A stretch of DNA of 64,000 nucleotides from Vibrio porteresiae DSM 19223 (lineage in GTDB: Bacteria; Pseudomonadota; Gammaproteobacteria; Enterobacterales; Vibrionaceae), in the NCBI RefSeq assembly GCF_024347055.1, contig NZ_AP024895.1, forward strand, positions 248,001-312,000, in the 5' to 3' direction. A program made the position numbers and the translations under genes. The notes below the pieces were generated by a model that was given only the letters and a program-made list of their open reading frames with translations, did no database searches and was not told where the DNA came from. Shown in pieces: positions 17,336 through 26,175 of the stretch (position 1 is the stretch's first letter; each line of letters starts with the position of its first letter).

Positions 17336-18307
17336 TTAATATTGTGCAACGTTATCAAAATAACCTTCGAGCGCCTCTAGTTGCAGCGGCGCTGACTCGA
17401 TGGCGTTAAAGGTCCGACGAAACTCACTCGCCTGTTCATGTTCTTTGAGATACCACCCGACATGCTTACGCGCGATACGAGGGCCAAGATATTCACCATA
17501 AAATTGGTGCAGAGCTTGTACATGACCAAGCATGATGTCCTTCACTTCCGAATTCGGGAGCTCTGGCATCGTGGTGCCGGTTTCCAAAAAGTGTCGGATT
17601 TCCTGAAAAATCCATGGGCGTCCCTGGGCCGGACGTCCGATCATTAAAGCGTCTGCACCGGTGTACTCCAGTACTTGCTTGGCCTTCTCCGGACTATCGA
17701 TATCACCATTAGCGATAACCGGTATATTGATGGCTGCCTTGACCGCTTTAATGCTGTCGTATTCCGCCTCACCTTTGTACATACAAGCGCGGGTTCTCCC
17801 GTGAAGGGCCAGAGCTTGGATGCCGCAGTCTTCGGCTAGTTTAGCGATATAGATACAGTTTTTATTGTCTGTATCCCAGCCCGTTCTGGTTTTCAGTGTT
17901 ACAGGAACATTGACTGCATTCACTACCGTTTCCAAGATATCTTTAATGATCTCTGGGTAACGAAGCAAAGCAGAGCCAGCGAGCTTCTTATTCACCTTTT
18001 TTGCAGGGCAGCCCATGTTGATATCAATGATTTGCGCACCGTTTTCAACACTGAATTGAGCTGCTTCGGCCATAAGCTGTGGGTCACTTCCAGCAATCTG
18101 CACTGAGCGAATGCCCGATTCACCTTCATGCACCATGCGATTTTTTGACTTCGACGTTTTCCATAGTTCAGGATTTGAGGACATCATTTCACTGACGGCC
18201 ATTCCTGCACCATAGCGTAGACACAACTCTCGAAACGGTCTGTCTGTAACTCCTGCCATAGGGGCAACGATGAGATTGTTCTTAAGTTGATAATTTCCGA
18301 TTTTCAA
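17336..18307 (-). CDS. dusB: tRNA-dihydrouridine synthase B
   Basis: FMN- and NADPH-dependent enzyme that reduces uridine to dihydrouridine in the D-loop of tRNAs. It has 323 residues with the TIM-barrel start APMAGVTDRPFREL and the catalytic Cys100 in NMGCPAKKV. I chose a TTG start at 18307, giving MKIGNYQLKNNLIVAPMAG, which matches the usual N-terminus. The next upstream TTG, at 18334, lies almost at the predicted transcript start. It heads the conserved dusB-fis operon. The TTG start and weak SD should keep its translation low compared with Fis. Confidence 0.95.
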   Translation of the reverse strand: MKIGNYQLKNNLIVAPMAGVTDRPFRELCLRYGAGMAVSEMMSSNPELWKTSKSKNRMVHEGESGIRSVQIAGSDPQLMAEAAQFSVENGAQIIDINMGCPAKKVNKKLAGSALLRYPEIIKDILETVVNAVNVPVTLKTRTGWDTDNKNCIYIAKLAEDCGIQALALHGRTRACMYKGEAEYDSIKAVKAAINIPVIANGDIDSPEKAKQVLEYTGADALMIGRPAQGRPWIFQEIRHFLETGTTMPELPNSEVKDIMLGHVQALHQFYGEYLGPRIARKHVGWYLKEHEQASEFRRTFNAIESAPLQLEALEGYFDNVAQY

Positions 18308-18342
18308 AACGTCTTCACAGTTCTGTACCAGCAAGGGCGCGC

Positions 18343-18409
18343 ATTTTACGCATTTTTTTACTGCGTGAAAAGACTAATATTTGAGCATTTACAAATTGTT
18401 TTTGTAAAT
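18343..18409 (-). promoter_or_regulatory. dusB-fis promoter with Fis site and upstream palindrome
   Basis: On the minus strand: -35 TTTTCA (18366-18371), a 17-base spacer and -10 TAAAAT (18343-18348), with a GCGCGCCC discriminator typical of stringent control. Directly upstream, 18372-18386 reads GCTCAAATATTAGTC, which fits the degenerate Fis consensus at nearly every position and is centred near -43, as in E. coli. Further up is a perfect 9-bp inverted repeat, ATTTACAAA with TTTGTAAAT, at 18387-18409. Confidence 0.75.
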
Positions 18410-18446
18410 TGCCGATTTTTCAGTCAATTAGCGTGCAAACCTTTCT

Positions 18447-19334
18447 CTAGCTGCGTTTGCGGCCAGTGATGCGACACCACTCTTGCATCTCAACAATTGG
18501 GTCGATATCCAGTTCATCGCGGTAAAAATCAGCAACACCTTCAGCTTGTACGTCTAGAACACCAGACATCGCAAGCTGACCTTGAGGTTTCATCAGGCTC
18601 TTAATGACTGGTGATAGCTCGCGCAATGGGCCAGCAAGAATGTTAGCGACAACCACATCAGCCACTAAACCTTCTGGTTGGTTCTGCGGTAGGTAGACTT
18701 CAATTTGGTCTGCTACGCCGTTGCGAGCAGCATTATCGCGAGAGGCTTGCAGTGCTTGTGGGTCGATATCGATACCCACGACTTTTGCTGCGCCAAGTTT
18801 AATTGCTGCAATCGCAAGGATGCCTGAACCACAACCGAAGTCGATAACGGTTTTACCCGCCAAATCCAAACTGTCTAGCCATTGTAGGCAGAGAGCTGTG
18901 GTTGGGTGAGTACCAGTACCGAACGCAAGACCTGGGTCAAGCATAACGTTGACGGCGGTTGGATCTGGGATTTCACGCCAGCTTGGACAAATCCACAGAC
19001 GCTCACCAAATTTCATTGGGTGGAAGTTGTCCATCCACTCACGTTCCCAGTCTTTGTCTTCAATTTGTTCAACTTTGTAAGCAAAGTCTTTCGCTAGAAG
19101 AGGGCTTGCTTGGATCTGTGCCAGAACCGCTGCCGTATCGATTTCAGCATCGTAAAGTGCCAATACGTCAGTGTCGCCCCATAGGCGTGTTTCACCCGGA
19201 AGAGGCTCAAATACAGGCGTATCTTTCGCATCTAGAAACGTAATAGACAGTGCACCTGTCTCATCCATCAACATATCGCCAATGGCTTCGGCATTTTCAT
19301 TCGTGGCATTCAGCTTAATTTGAATCCAAGGCAT
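18447..19334 (-). CDS. prmA: Ribosomal protein L11 methyltransferase
   Basis: SAM-dependent enzyme that trimethylates ribosomal protein L11 at several amino groups. It has 295 residues, close to the E. coli length. An N-terminal substrate-recognition domain (residues 1-60, start MPWIQIKLNATNENAEAIGD) is followed by a Rossmann methyltransferase domain with the SAM motif VIDFGCGSGILAIAAIKLGA near residues 161-180. DPGLAFGTGTHPTT just before it is the family signature. It lies between panF and dusB in the order conserved in gamma-proteobacteria. Its substrate gene, rplK, is also in this window at 56.6 kb. Confidence 0.97.
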   Translation of the reverse strand: MPWIQIKLNATNENAEAIGDMLMDETGALSITFLDAKDTPVFEPLPGETRLWGDTDVLALYDAEIDTAAVLAQIQASPLLAKDFAYKVEQIEDKDWEREWMDNFHPMKFGERLWICPSWREIPDPTAVNVMLDPGLAFGTGTHPTTALCLQWLDSLDLAGKTVIDFGCGSGILAIAAIKLGAAKVVGIDIDPQALQASRDNAARNGVADQIEVYLPQNQPEGLVADVVVANILAGPLRELSPVIKSLMKPQGQLAMSGVLDVQAEGVADFYRDELDIDPIVEMQEWCRITGRKRS

Positions 19335-19427
19335 CTTACATGACTCTCATTAGGAATTTAGGGGCGAAGTTTAGCAGATCCCCTGCGTGATGACATCTTA
19401 TCCACATCAAGAGTGATGAAGAAAAGA

Positions 19428-19451
19428 AAACGGAGCCAGTTGGCTCCGTTT
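19428..19451 (-). terminator. Terminator of yhdT-panF
   Basis: Perfect 11-bp stem AAACGGAGCCA with TGGCTCCGTTT around a 2-base centre, 11 bases after the panF stop, followed by TTTTC on the minus strand. Confidence 0.88.
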
Positions 19452-19462
19452 GATTCAAGGTG

Positions 19463-20923
19463 TTAGGCGACTTCTGGTGTCGCTATTTTATTGGCATTCG
19501 GTTTTAGTAGACTACCGATAACAAAGACGATGAGACTGATGATTTGCGTTGGCACAATCGGATGCACTCCGCCGATATTCGGTTTTAGCCAGCTCAGTAA
19601 AATGAAGGTGACAAGGCCAACGACCATGGAACTTAATGCACCCGTTGCAGAGGCTTTTTTCCAGTATAGGCCAAGAACGAGCGGCCATAAGAAAGCGGCT
19701 TGTAATGCACCAAAAGCCATTAAGTTCAACCAAATAATCATATCTGGCGGGTTGGTAGCCGCACAAAATACTAATAGAGCAAAGATAGCGGTAACCCAAA
19801 GCGATAGGCGGTTTAAGCGTCGTTCACCATCACTTTTTTCAATCACTTGCGGATTGATGTAGTTGATATACAAATCCTTCAGTAGCGTCGCCGATGCTTG
19901 AATGAGCTGTGAATCAATAGTCGACATAATCGCCGCCATTGGCCCCGCTAAAAAGATACCTGCCACCAATGGCGGTAATACGGTCATCATCAATGTCGGC
20001 ATGATTTGGTCTGGGCTGCCCACTTCCGGCACAATGGCCCTGCCGAGCGCGCCTGCTAGCGACGTCCCTAACATCAATAGTGCAACGACAATCGTGCCAA
20101 TGATCATGCCCTTATGTACTGAGCGACTATCGCGATACGACATGCAGCGCACTGCAGCATGCGGTAACCCAATCACACCAAAGCAGACCAAGACCCAGAA
20201 ACTCAGAATGAACGGTTGGCTAATAAAGTGATGAGGACCATAAGGCGTTACGAGTGAGGGGTCAATGTCATGCAACTTAGTCACCAATTCGCCAACACTA
20301 CCACCGGCATGAATCACCCCCCAAAGGAGCGCTACGGTGCCAATTAACATCATGATCCCTTGCATCGCATCGGTAAGGACTACGGCACGGAAACCACCAA
20401 TAGTGGTGTAAAGGCCAACGGTAAAGGCGAAGATGAAAAGGCCCTGCTCATAGGGCAGTCCCGTCACTGTTTGCAGCAAGCGAGCACCGCCAACAAACTG
20501 CACCACCATAGTGCCAAAGAAAGCAAGCAGCAGAGAGAGCGACGCTAAGATAACCACCGGGCGGCTTTTAAAGCGCGCGTACAAAATGTCGTTTACCGTA
20601 ACGGCATTATGAATACGAGCTTCAATGGCGAATTTTTTCCCCAACACCCCTAAGGTTAACCACGCCACTGGCAATTGGATCATGGTAAGTAAAACCCAAC
20701 CCAACCCCATCTTGTAGGCTGCGCCAGGGCCACCGATGAAACTACTGGCGCTGGCATAAGTGGCGGAAAGGGTCATGGCAAGCACAAAGCCACCCATGCT
20801 TCGGCCACCAACAAAATATTCATTTAAAAAGTGATTTTTGCTTTTGAAACGTCGAGTAAACGCCGCCAAAGCAAATACCGCTATTAGGTAAATAACGAGT
20901 GGAATCAGCAGTTCGCTATTCAT
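19463..20923 (-). CDS. panF: Sodium/pantothenate symporter
   Basis: Inner-membrane sodium:solute symporter (SSS family) that imports pantothenate, the precursor of coenzyme A. It has 486 residues and about 13 hydrophobic helices. Family features include YFVGGRSMGGFVLAMTLSAT near the N-terminus, FIGGPGAAYKMGLGWVL, and TTIGGFRAVVLTDAMQG at about 190-206. I chose the ATG at 20923: GAGGA lies six bases upstream, and the start overlaps the end of yhdT by 8 bases, a sign of translational coupling. The yhdT-panF-prmA order is conserved. CoaA, which uses pantothenate, is encoded at 52.5 kb. Confidence 0.96.
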   Translation of the reverse strand: MNSELLIPLVIYLIAVFALAAFTRRFKSKNHFLNEYFVGGRSMGGFVLAMTLSATYASASSFIGGPGAAYKMGLGWVLLTMIQLPVAWLTLGVLGKKFAIEARIHNAVTVNDILYARFKSRPVVILASLSLLLAFFGTMVVQFVGGARLLQTVTGLPYEQGLFIFAFTVGLYTTIGGFRAVVLTDAMQGIMMLIGTVALLWGVIHAGGSVGELVTKLHDIDPSLVTPYGPHHFISQPFILSFWVLVCFGVIGLPHAAVRCMSYRDSRSVHKGMIIGTIVVALLMLGTSLAGALGRAIVPEVGSPDQIMPTLMMTVLPPLVAGIFLAGPMAAIMSTIDSQLIQASATLLKDLYINYINPQVIEKSDGERRLNRLSLWVTAIFALLVFCAATNPPDMIIWLNLMAFGALQAAFLWPLVLGLYWKKASATGALSSMVVGLVTFILLSWLKPNIGGVHPIVPTQIISLIVFVIGSLLKPNANKIATPEVA

Positions 20924-21200
20924 GATTATCCTCATCAGCAGCGATATCCAGAGGGACGTCTTTATAGAACACTTTCACCATCACAAAACACAAAATGGTG
21001 AACAGCAGTGGACCTATGATGCATGAGAGCAGGAACCACAAAGGAAAGCCCCAATATAGCGTGGGCATGGCGTGATCGTCTGTCGTAGGCGACAATCCAT
21101 AGGCAGTGGCATACCACCAGAGGAAGTACAGGACAGCAAGAGCAAAAGCCAAAAAGGCTTCTTTATGCGCCTGACGATAAATGCCTGAAAGCTTAGACAT
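20916..21200 (-). CDS. yhdT: YhdT-family small membrane protein
   Basis: Small inner-membrane protein of 94 residues and unknown function. Two hydrophobic helices are visible, AFLAFALAVLYFLWWYATAY (about 15-34) and WFLLSCIIGPLLFTILCFVM (about 55-74). The acidic tail DIAADEDNHE probably lies in the cytoplasm. The family is defined by its position before panF and the length is normal. The last codons overlap the panF start. It is thought to assist or accompany PanF, but nothing in the sequence proves a role. Confidence 0.9.
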   Translation of the reverse strand: MSKLSGIYRQAHKEAFLAFALAVLYFLWWYATAYGLSPTTDDHAMPTLYWGFPLWFLLSCIIGPLLFTILCFVMVKVFYKDVPLDIAADEDNHE

Positions 21201-21230
21201 GCAGTCTCCCTTGTCTATTTACATAAATGA

Positions 21231-21253
21231 AAAGGCCACCCTTAGGTGACCTT
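21231..21253 (-). terminator. Hairpin between accC and yhdT
   Basis: A 10-bp stem on the minus-strand RNA (one U-G pair), loop UAAG, followed by UUUUCAU. It fits a terminator or attenuator separating accBC expression from yhdT-panF. Confidence 0.7.
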
Positions 21254-21279
21254 TCTTATTTAGAGCTTCAACTGGAGGA

Positions 21280-22623
21280 TTATTGCAGACCCAGTTTTTT
21301 CTCCAAATAGTGGATGTTAGTACCGCCATTCTGGAAGTTTTCATCCAGCATGATTGACTGTTGTAGAGGGATGTTGGTTTTAATCCCTTCAACAATCATC
21401 TCGTTAAGTGCGTTACGCATACGAGCGATAGCCACATCGCGGTTTTCACCGTAAGTGATCAATTTACCGATCATTGAATCGTAATATGCAGGAACGGTAT
21501 AACCAGAGTAGATGTGCGATTCCCAACGAACGCCCATGCCGCCTGGAGCATGGAACATATCGATCTTACCAGGACATGGTAGGAAGCGCTCTGGATCTTC
21601 TGCGTTAATACGACATTCCATAGCATGGCCACGAATCTTAATATCATCTTGAGTAAATGACAAAGGTTGACCAGCAGCGATACGCAACTGTTCTTTGATG
21701 ATGTCAACGCCAGTCACCATTTCAGTTACTGGGTGCTCAACTTGAACACGGGTGTTCATTTCGATGAAGTAGAATTCGCCGTTTTCGTATAGGAACTCAA
21801 AAGTACCTGCACCACGGTAGCCGATTTCCACACAAGCACGAGTACAACGTTCGCCGATGTACTTACGCATCTCTTCAGTGATGCCTGGTGCTGGAGCTTC
21901 TTCAACCACTTTTTGGTGACGACGTTGCATAGAACAGTCACGTTCACCAAGGTGAATTGCATTACCTTGACCATCAGCCAACACTTGCACTTCAACGTGA
22001 CGAGGGTTTTCTAGGTATTTCTCCATGTAAACCATGTCGTTGTTGAATGCTGCTTTCGCTTCTGCACGAGTCATTGCGATAGCGTTAACCAATTCGCCTT
22101 CGTTACGAACCACACGCATACCACGACCGCCGCCGCCACCAGAGGCTTTGATGATCACTGGGTAGCCGATGCGTTTCGCATGAGCTTTGTTTTTCACTTC
22201 GTCGTTATCAAGTGGACCATCTGAACCAGGTACACAAGGAACGCCTGCTTTTTTCATCGCGTTGATTGCAGAAACTTTATCACCCATCATACGGATGGTA
22301 TCTGCTTTCGGACCGATGAAGATAAAACCAGATTTTTCAACTTGTTCAGCGAAGTCTGCGTTTTCTGATAGGAAACCGTAGCCTGGGTGAACTGCCACTG
22401 CGCCAGTCACTTCTGCAGCAGAAATGATGCGAGGGATGTTTAGGTAGCTGTCGATACTGCGAGCAGGACCGATACAGATGGTTTCATCTGCTAATAGAAC
22501 GTGTTTTAAATCACGGTCAGCTGTTGAGTGAACAGCGACAGTTTTAATACCAAGTTCTTTACAAGCGCGAAGGATACGAAGCGCAATTTCGCCTCGGTTC
22601 GCGATGACAATTTTGTCTAACAT
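21280..22623 (-). CDS. accC: Acetyl-CoA carboxylase, biotin carboxylase subunit
   Basis: ATP-grasp enzyme that carboxylates the biotin on AccB with bicarbonate, the first half-reaction of fatty-acid synthesis. It has 447 residues, as usual. The N-terminal MLDKIVIANRGEIALRILRA, the glycine-rich ATP loop ASGGGGGRGMRVV near residues 160-172, and the active-site FIEMNTRVQVEHPVTE near 285-300 are all intact. It lies 14 bases after accB in the accBC operon. The biotin that it needs is attached to AccB by BirA, encoded at 51.4 kb. Confidence 0.98.
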   Translation of the reverse strand: MLDKIVIANRGEIALRILRACKELGIKTVAVHSTADRDLKHVLLADETICIGPARSIDSYLNIPRIISAAEVTGAVAVHPGYGFLSENADFAEQVEKSGFIFIGPKADTIRMMGDKVSAINAMKKAGVPCVPGSDGPLDNDEVKNKAHAKRIGYPVIIKASGGGGGRGMRVVRNEGELVNAIAMTRAEAKAAFNNDMVYMEKYLENPRHVEVQVLADGQGNAIHLGERDCSMQRRHQKVVEEAPAPGITEEMRKYIGERCTRACVEIGYRGAGTFEFLYENGEFYFIEMNTRVQVEHPVTEMVTGVDIIKEQLRIAAGQPLSFTQDDIKIRGHAMECRINAEDPERFLPCPGKIDMFHAPGGMGVRWESHIYSGYTVPAYYDSMIGKLITYGENRDVAIARMRNALNEMIVEGIKTNIPLQQSIMLDENFQNGGTNIHYLEKKLGLQ

Positions 22624-22637
22624 GATCTCAACTCCAC

Positions 22638-23102
22638 TTATTCGATGATAACAAGTGGCTGGTCAAATTCTACAGGTTGGCCGTCGCTTAGAAGGATTGC
22701 AGTAACCACGCCTGCTTTATCAGCTTCGATTTGGTTCATCATTTTCATTGCTTCAACGATACATAGAGTGTCGCCAACTTTTACTGATTGACCCACTTCT
22801 ACGAATGGTTTCGCTTCTGGGCTAGATGAACGGTAGAAAGTACCAACCATTGGAGAAAGTACTTTATGACCCGCAGGCTCTTGAGAAGCTGGAGCCGCTG
22901 CTGGTGCAGGAGCTGCTACTGGAGCCGCTGGTGCAGGAGCTGCTACTGGCGCTGGTGCTGCTGCGTATTGAATTGGAGCAGCAAATTGCGCAGGGCTGTT
23001 ACGGCTGATACGTACCGATTCTTCGCCTTCAGAGATTTCTAGCTCAGCAATGCCAGACTCTTCAACTAGTTCGATAAGCTTCTTGATTTTACGAATATCC
23101 AT
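22638..23102 (-). CDS. accB: Biotin carboxyl carrier protein of acetyl-CoA carboxylase
   Basis: Carries biotin between biotin carboxylase and carboxyltransferase. It has 154 residues. Residues 1-35 form the N-terminal domain, 43-75 an Ala/Pro-rich flexible linker, and 78-154 the biotinyl domain. The biotin attachment Lys is K120 in VEAMKMMN. The linker DNA is an imperfect tandem duplication (22891-22920 and 22921-22947), so linker length may vary between strains. The gene is 60 bases after aroQ and 14 before accC, all on the minus strand. Confidence 0.98.
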   Translation of the reverse strand: MDIRKIKKLIELVEESGIAELEISEGEESVRISRNSPAQFAAPIQYAAAPAPVAAPAPAAPVAAPAPAAAPASQEPAGHKVLSPMVGTFYRSSSPEAKPFVEVGQSVKVGDTLCIVEAMKMMNQIEADKAGVVTAILLSDGQPVEFDQPLVIIE

Positions 23103-23162
23103 TGTTTCTTTCTCTTTTATCTGTGAGTAAGACAGCCCCCAAAGGGACTGCAGAGTGATTTA

Positions 23163-23612
23163 TTACTTCGCCTGCAGGTAATTCAGCGCTGCCGACAAAG
23201 CGAATTGATAACCTTGTGCTCCTAATCCGCAGATCACCCCTTGTGCTTTATCAGACAAGTATGAATGGTGACGGAATGGCTCACGTGCATGAATATTTGA
23301 CAAGTGCACTTCAATAAACGGAATAGCTACACCAAGTAGCGCATCACGCAGAGCAACACTGGTATGAGTAAATGCTGCTGGGTTAATGACGATAAAATCT
23401 ACTTTCCCGTAAGCTTGGTGAATGGCTTCTACCAATTCATATTCACGGTTGGACTGAAGATGTTCCAGCTCAATACCTGCGGTTGTTGCTTGTTCACGTA
23501 ACATCGTGACAATTTGTTCTAAAGTCTGTGAACCGTAGTGTGCCGGTTCACGTAAACCTAATAAATTTAGGTTTGGTCCGTTGAGAACAAGAATGCGTGA
23601 TTTTGCAGTCAT
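23163..23612 (-). CDS. aroQ: Type II 3-dehydroquinate dehydratase
   Basis: Dodecameric enzyme that dehydrates 3-dehydroquinate to 3-dehydroshikimate in the shikimate pathway. It has 149 residues, the normal size for type II. Signatures are LVLNGPNLNLLGLREPAHYG with the catalytic Tyr, FIVINPAAFTHTSVALRDAL, and EVHLSNIHAREPFRHHSY with the active-site His and Arg. I moved the start to 23612, where AAGGAAG precedes the ATG; longer starts lie in the 5' leader. It precedes accB, as in many gamma-proteobacteria, and may share its transcript. Confidence 0.96.
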   Translation of the reverse strand: MTAKSRILVLNGPNLNLLGLREPAHYGSQTLEQIVTMLREQATTAGIELEHLQSNREYELVEAIHQAYGKVDFIVINPAAFTHTSVALRDALLGVAIPFIEVHLSNIHAREPFRHHSYLSDKAQGVICGLGAQGYQFALSAALNYLQAK

Positions 23613-23890
23613 TGTGCGGTTATCTTCCTTTATAGTAGATGAAATCGAAAATGTACCCTCATCATAGTGCATTTGACGCCAAATTTTTGTCAAAATTCCG
23701 CTGATTTTAAAAATTGCCCAAGATTATAGCTAATTCACAACAAATGGCAGCAATTTACTGGTCTAATCAGCTAGTTTAATTTTGAACGGGGAAATGTACG
23801 CCATACTAATTGTGGGGGTACTACTGAATAGAGTATTTTCTAAACGCACTTTAATACTATTGTTCATAATCTAGAAGAGTAAAGCCAATA
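23613..23890. other. Upstream region of aroQ-accBC
   Basis: This gap between aroQ and the acs terminator must hold the aroQ promoter. On the minus strand there are -10-like TATGAT (around 23661-23666) and TATAAT boxes, but no well-spaced -35, so I do not assign one. No gene or repeat is seen. Confidence 0.45.
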
Positions 23891-23923
23891 AAAAACTCCG
23901 ATTACAGGGTATTCGGAGTTTTT
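23891..23923. terminator. Terminator of acs
   Basis: Perfect 11-bp stem AAAAACTCCGA with TCGGAGTTTTT and an 11-base loop. It has A- and T-runs on both sides and lies 43 bases after the acs stop on the minus strand. Confidence 0.85.
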
Positions 23924-23965
23924 ATGCGATCGACATAACTTTATTGATGAATGACTAAACGTAGT

Positions 23966-25918
23966 TTATTGAGAGTATTTGGCTTTCTCGGTAATCAAAC
24001 GATCAACAACACTTGGGTCGGCAAGGGTAGAGGTGTCGCCCAGATTACCCGTGTCACCGGTGGCAATTTTACGCAAAATTCGCCGCATAATCTTACCTGA
24101 GCGGGTTTTAGGTAGCGCGTCTGTCCAATGTAATACATCGGGTGTCGCAATCGGGCCAATCTCTTTTCGTACCCAATCTTTCACTTCTTTGTGCAGCTGC
24201 GCATCGGGGTAGATCCCGTCATTTAGCGTGATATAGGCATAAATTGCTTGGCCTTTGATATCGTGAGGTACGCCAACCACTGCAGCTTCGGCAATTTTGT
24301 CAAACGCCACCAGTGCAGATTCAATCTCCGCCGTGCCCATGCGGTGTCCAGAGACGTTTAAGACATCGTCGACACGTCCGGTGATCCAGTAGTAACCATC
24401 TTCATCACGTCGTGCACCATCTCCGGTGAAATACATGCCTTTGAAGGTGGAAAAGTAAGTCTGTTCAAAACGCTCATGGTCGCCATACACAGTACGCATT
24501 TGCCCTGGCCATGAATCTAGGATGACCAAATTACCTTCGGTCGCACCGGAAAGAAGTTGTCCTTCGTTATCAACCAAGGCGGGTTGTACACCAAAGAATG
24601 GGCGAGTGGCCGAGCCTGGTTTGAGGTCAGTTGCTCCAGGTAACGGGGTGATCAATATGCCGCCTGTTTCGGTTTGCCACCAGGTGTCGACAATCGGTGA
24701 CTGACTGTTACCGATGGTTTTGTAGTACCACTCCCACGCCTCTGGGTTAATGGGTTCCCCAACCGAGCCCATGATGCGTAAGCTGGAACGGGAAGTCCCT
24801 TTCACCGCTTCATCACCTTTCGCCATCAAGGCACGAATCGCAGTGGGAGCCGTATACAGTATGGTCACCTGATGTTTATCGACGACCTGGCTCATGCGAT
24901 TAGTCGCTGGGTAATTGGGCACACCTTCAAACAAGATGGTCTGGGCACCATTCGATAATGGGCCATAAATCAGATAGGTATGTCCGGTAATCCAACCGAC
25001 GTCAGCAGTACACCAGAACACGTCATTGGGTTGATAATCAAACACATACTTGAAGGTCATAGTCGCGTAAACCAGATAACCGCCAGTGGTATGTAACACG
25101 CCTTTAGGTTTACCCGTTGAACCGGAGGTATATAAGATGAAGAGTGGGTCTTCGGCATTCATTGGCTCTGGTGGACAAATATCACTGACTTTGGACACTG
25201 CGTCATGCCACCAAATATCACGTTGATTGTTCCATGCGACTTTTCCGCCAGTACGTTGAAATACGATTACGCTGTTAATCCCTTTGACGCTTGGGTTCGC
25301 CAGCGCTTCGTCGACGTTTTTCTTAAGTGGCACTGGACGTCCCGCGCGAATACCTTCATCGGCAGTGATCACTATTTTGGCGTTGGAATCAACGATACGC
25401 CCTGCTAGCGCTTCAGGAGAGAAACCACCGAACACCACAGTGTGTACGGCGCCGATACGTGTACAAGCGAGCATGGCGACTGCCGCTTCCGGCACCATTG
25501 GCATATATAGGCAAACCACATCGCCTTTTTTCACGCCATGTTCTTTCAGCGCATTAGCGAAACAACACACCTTTTGGTGCAGTTGGCTAAAGGTGATCTT
25601 TTCATCTTGGGTTGGATCATCTCCTTCCCAAATGATCGCGACGTCATCGCCACGATCCGCTAAATGACGATCGAGGCAGTTAGCTGAAACGTTAAGTTGG
25701 CCATCATCAAACCAACGAATATCAACATGGCCTGTATCAAATGAGGTGTGTTTGACTCGGGTGTAAGGTTTTATCCAATCAACAATTTTCCCATGTTCAG
25801 CCCAGAAAGCGTCCGGATTTTCTACGGATTGCTGATACATGTTCAAATAGGTGTCGTTATCGGCATGGGTATGCGCTTTTATTGTACTTTTGACGGGATA
25901 AACGTGCGATTCACTCAT
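23966..25918 (-). CDS. acs: Acetyl-CoA synthetase (AMP-forming)
   Basis: Activates acetate to acetyl-CoA through acetyl-AMP, so it scavenges acetate late in growth. It has 650 residues. The AMP-binding P-loop YTSGSTGKPKG is at about 263-273, WWQTETGG and GRVDDVLNVSGHR follow, and the C-terminal PKTRSGKIMRR carries the Lys (about 609) that is acetylated to switch the enzyme off in relatives. The start at 25918 has AAGGAG upstream. It is read after the exonuclease and DUF294 genes on the same strand. A CrbS-type kinase lies 4.3 kb beyond on the other strand; CrbS/CrbR activates acs in V. cholerae. Confidence 0.98.
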   Translation of the reverse strand: MSESHVYPVKSTIKAHTHADNDTYLNMYQQSVENPDAFWAEHGKIVDWIKPYTRVKHTSFDTGHVDIRWFDDGQLNVSANCLDRHLADRGDDVAIIWEGDDPTQDEKITFSQLHQKVCCFANALKEHGVKKGDVVCLYMPMVPEAAVAMLACTRIGAVHTVVFGGFSPEALAGRIVDSNAKIVITADEGIRAGRPVPLKKNVDEALANPSVKGINSVIVFQRTGGKVAWNNQRDIWWHDAVSKVSDICPPEPMNAEDPLFILYTSGSTGKPKGVLHTTGGYLVYATMTFKYVFDYQPNDVFWCTADVGWITGHTYLIYGPLSNGAQTILFEGVPNYPATNRMSQVVDKHQVTILYTAPTAIRALMAKGDEAVKGTSRSSLRIMGSVGEPINPEAWEWYYKTIGNSQSPIVDTWWQTETGGILITPLPGATDLKPGSATRPFFGVQPALVDNEGQLLSGATEGNLVILDSWPGQMRTVYGDHERFEQTYFSTFKGMYFTGDGARRDEDGYYWITGRVDDVLNVSGHRMGTAEIESALVAFDKIAEAAVVGVPHDIKGQAIYAYITLNDGIYPDAQLHKEVKDWVRKEIGPIATPDVLHWTDALPKTRSGKIMRRILRKIATGDTGNLGDTSTLADPSVVDRLITEKAKYSQ

Positions 25919-26175
25919 TGTCTTTCTCCTTGTGAAATCGTCAAATTTCCTTGTGGGCGTAGGGTGTAAAAGAAAATTTGTTCTGCCTATAACCTTTAGC
26001 CACAGGCCTTGATTGCACAATTAGACTTTAGGAGTAATCACGGCGAGTAAGGAATTGAACACACAGAGATGAAAGTACTGACGGCAGTTTATGGTTAAGG
26101 CTTAGCGAGCAAATCTGCCTTGGTCTAACGCTATCTTATTGAAATGTCGGAAGAGAGAGTTAGCTCACACATGCA

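Noticed and set aside
25919..25945. CRP-like half sites just upstream of acs
   Set aside because: The two halves are one base too close, and the site covers the ribosome-binding region.
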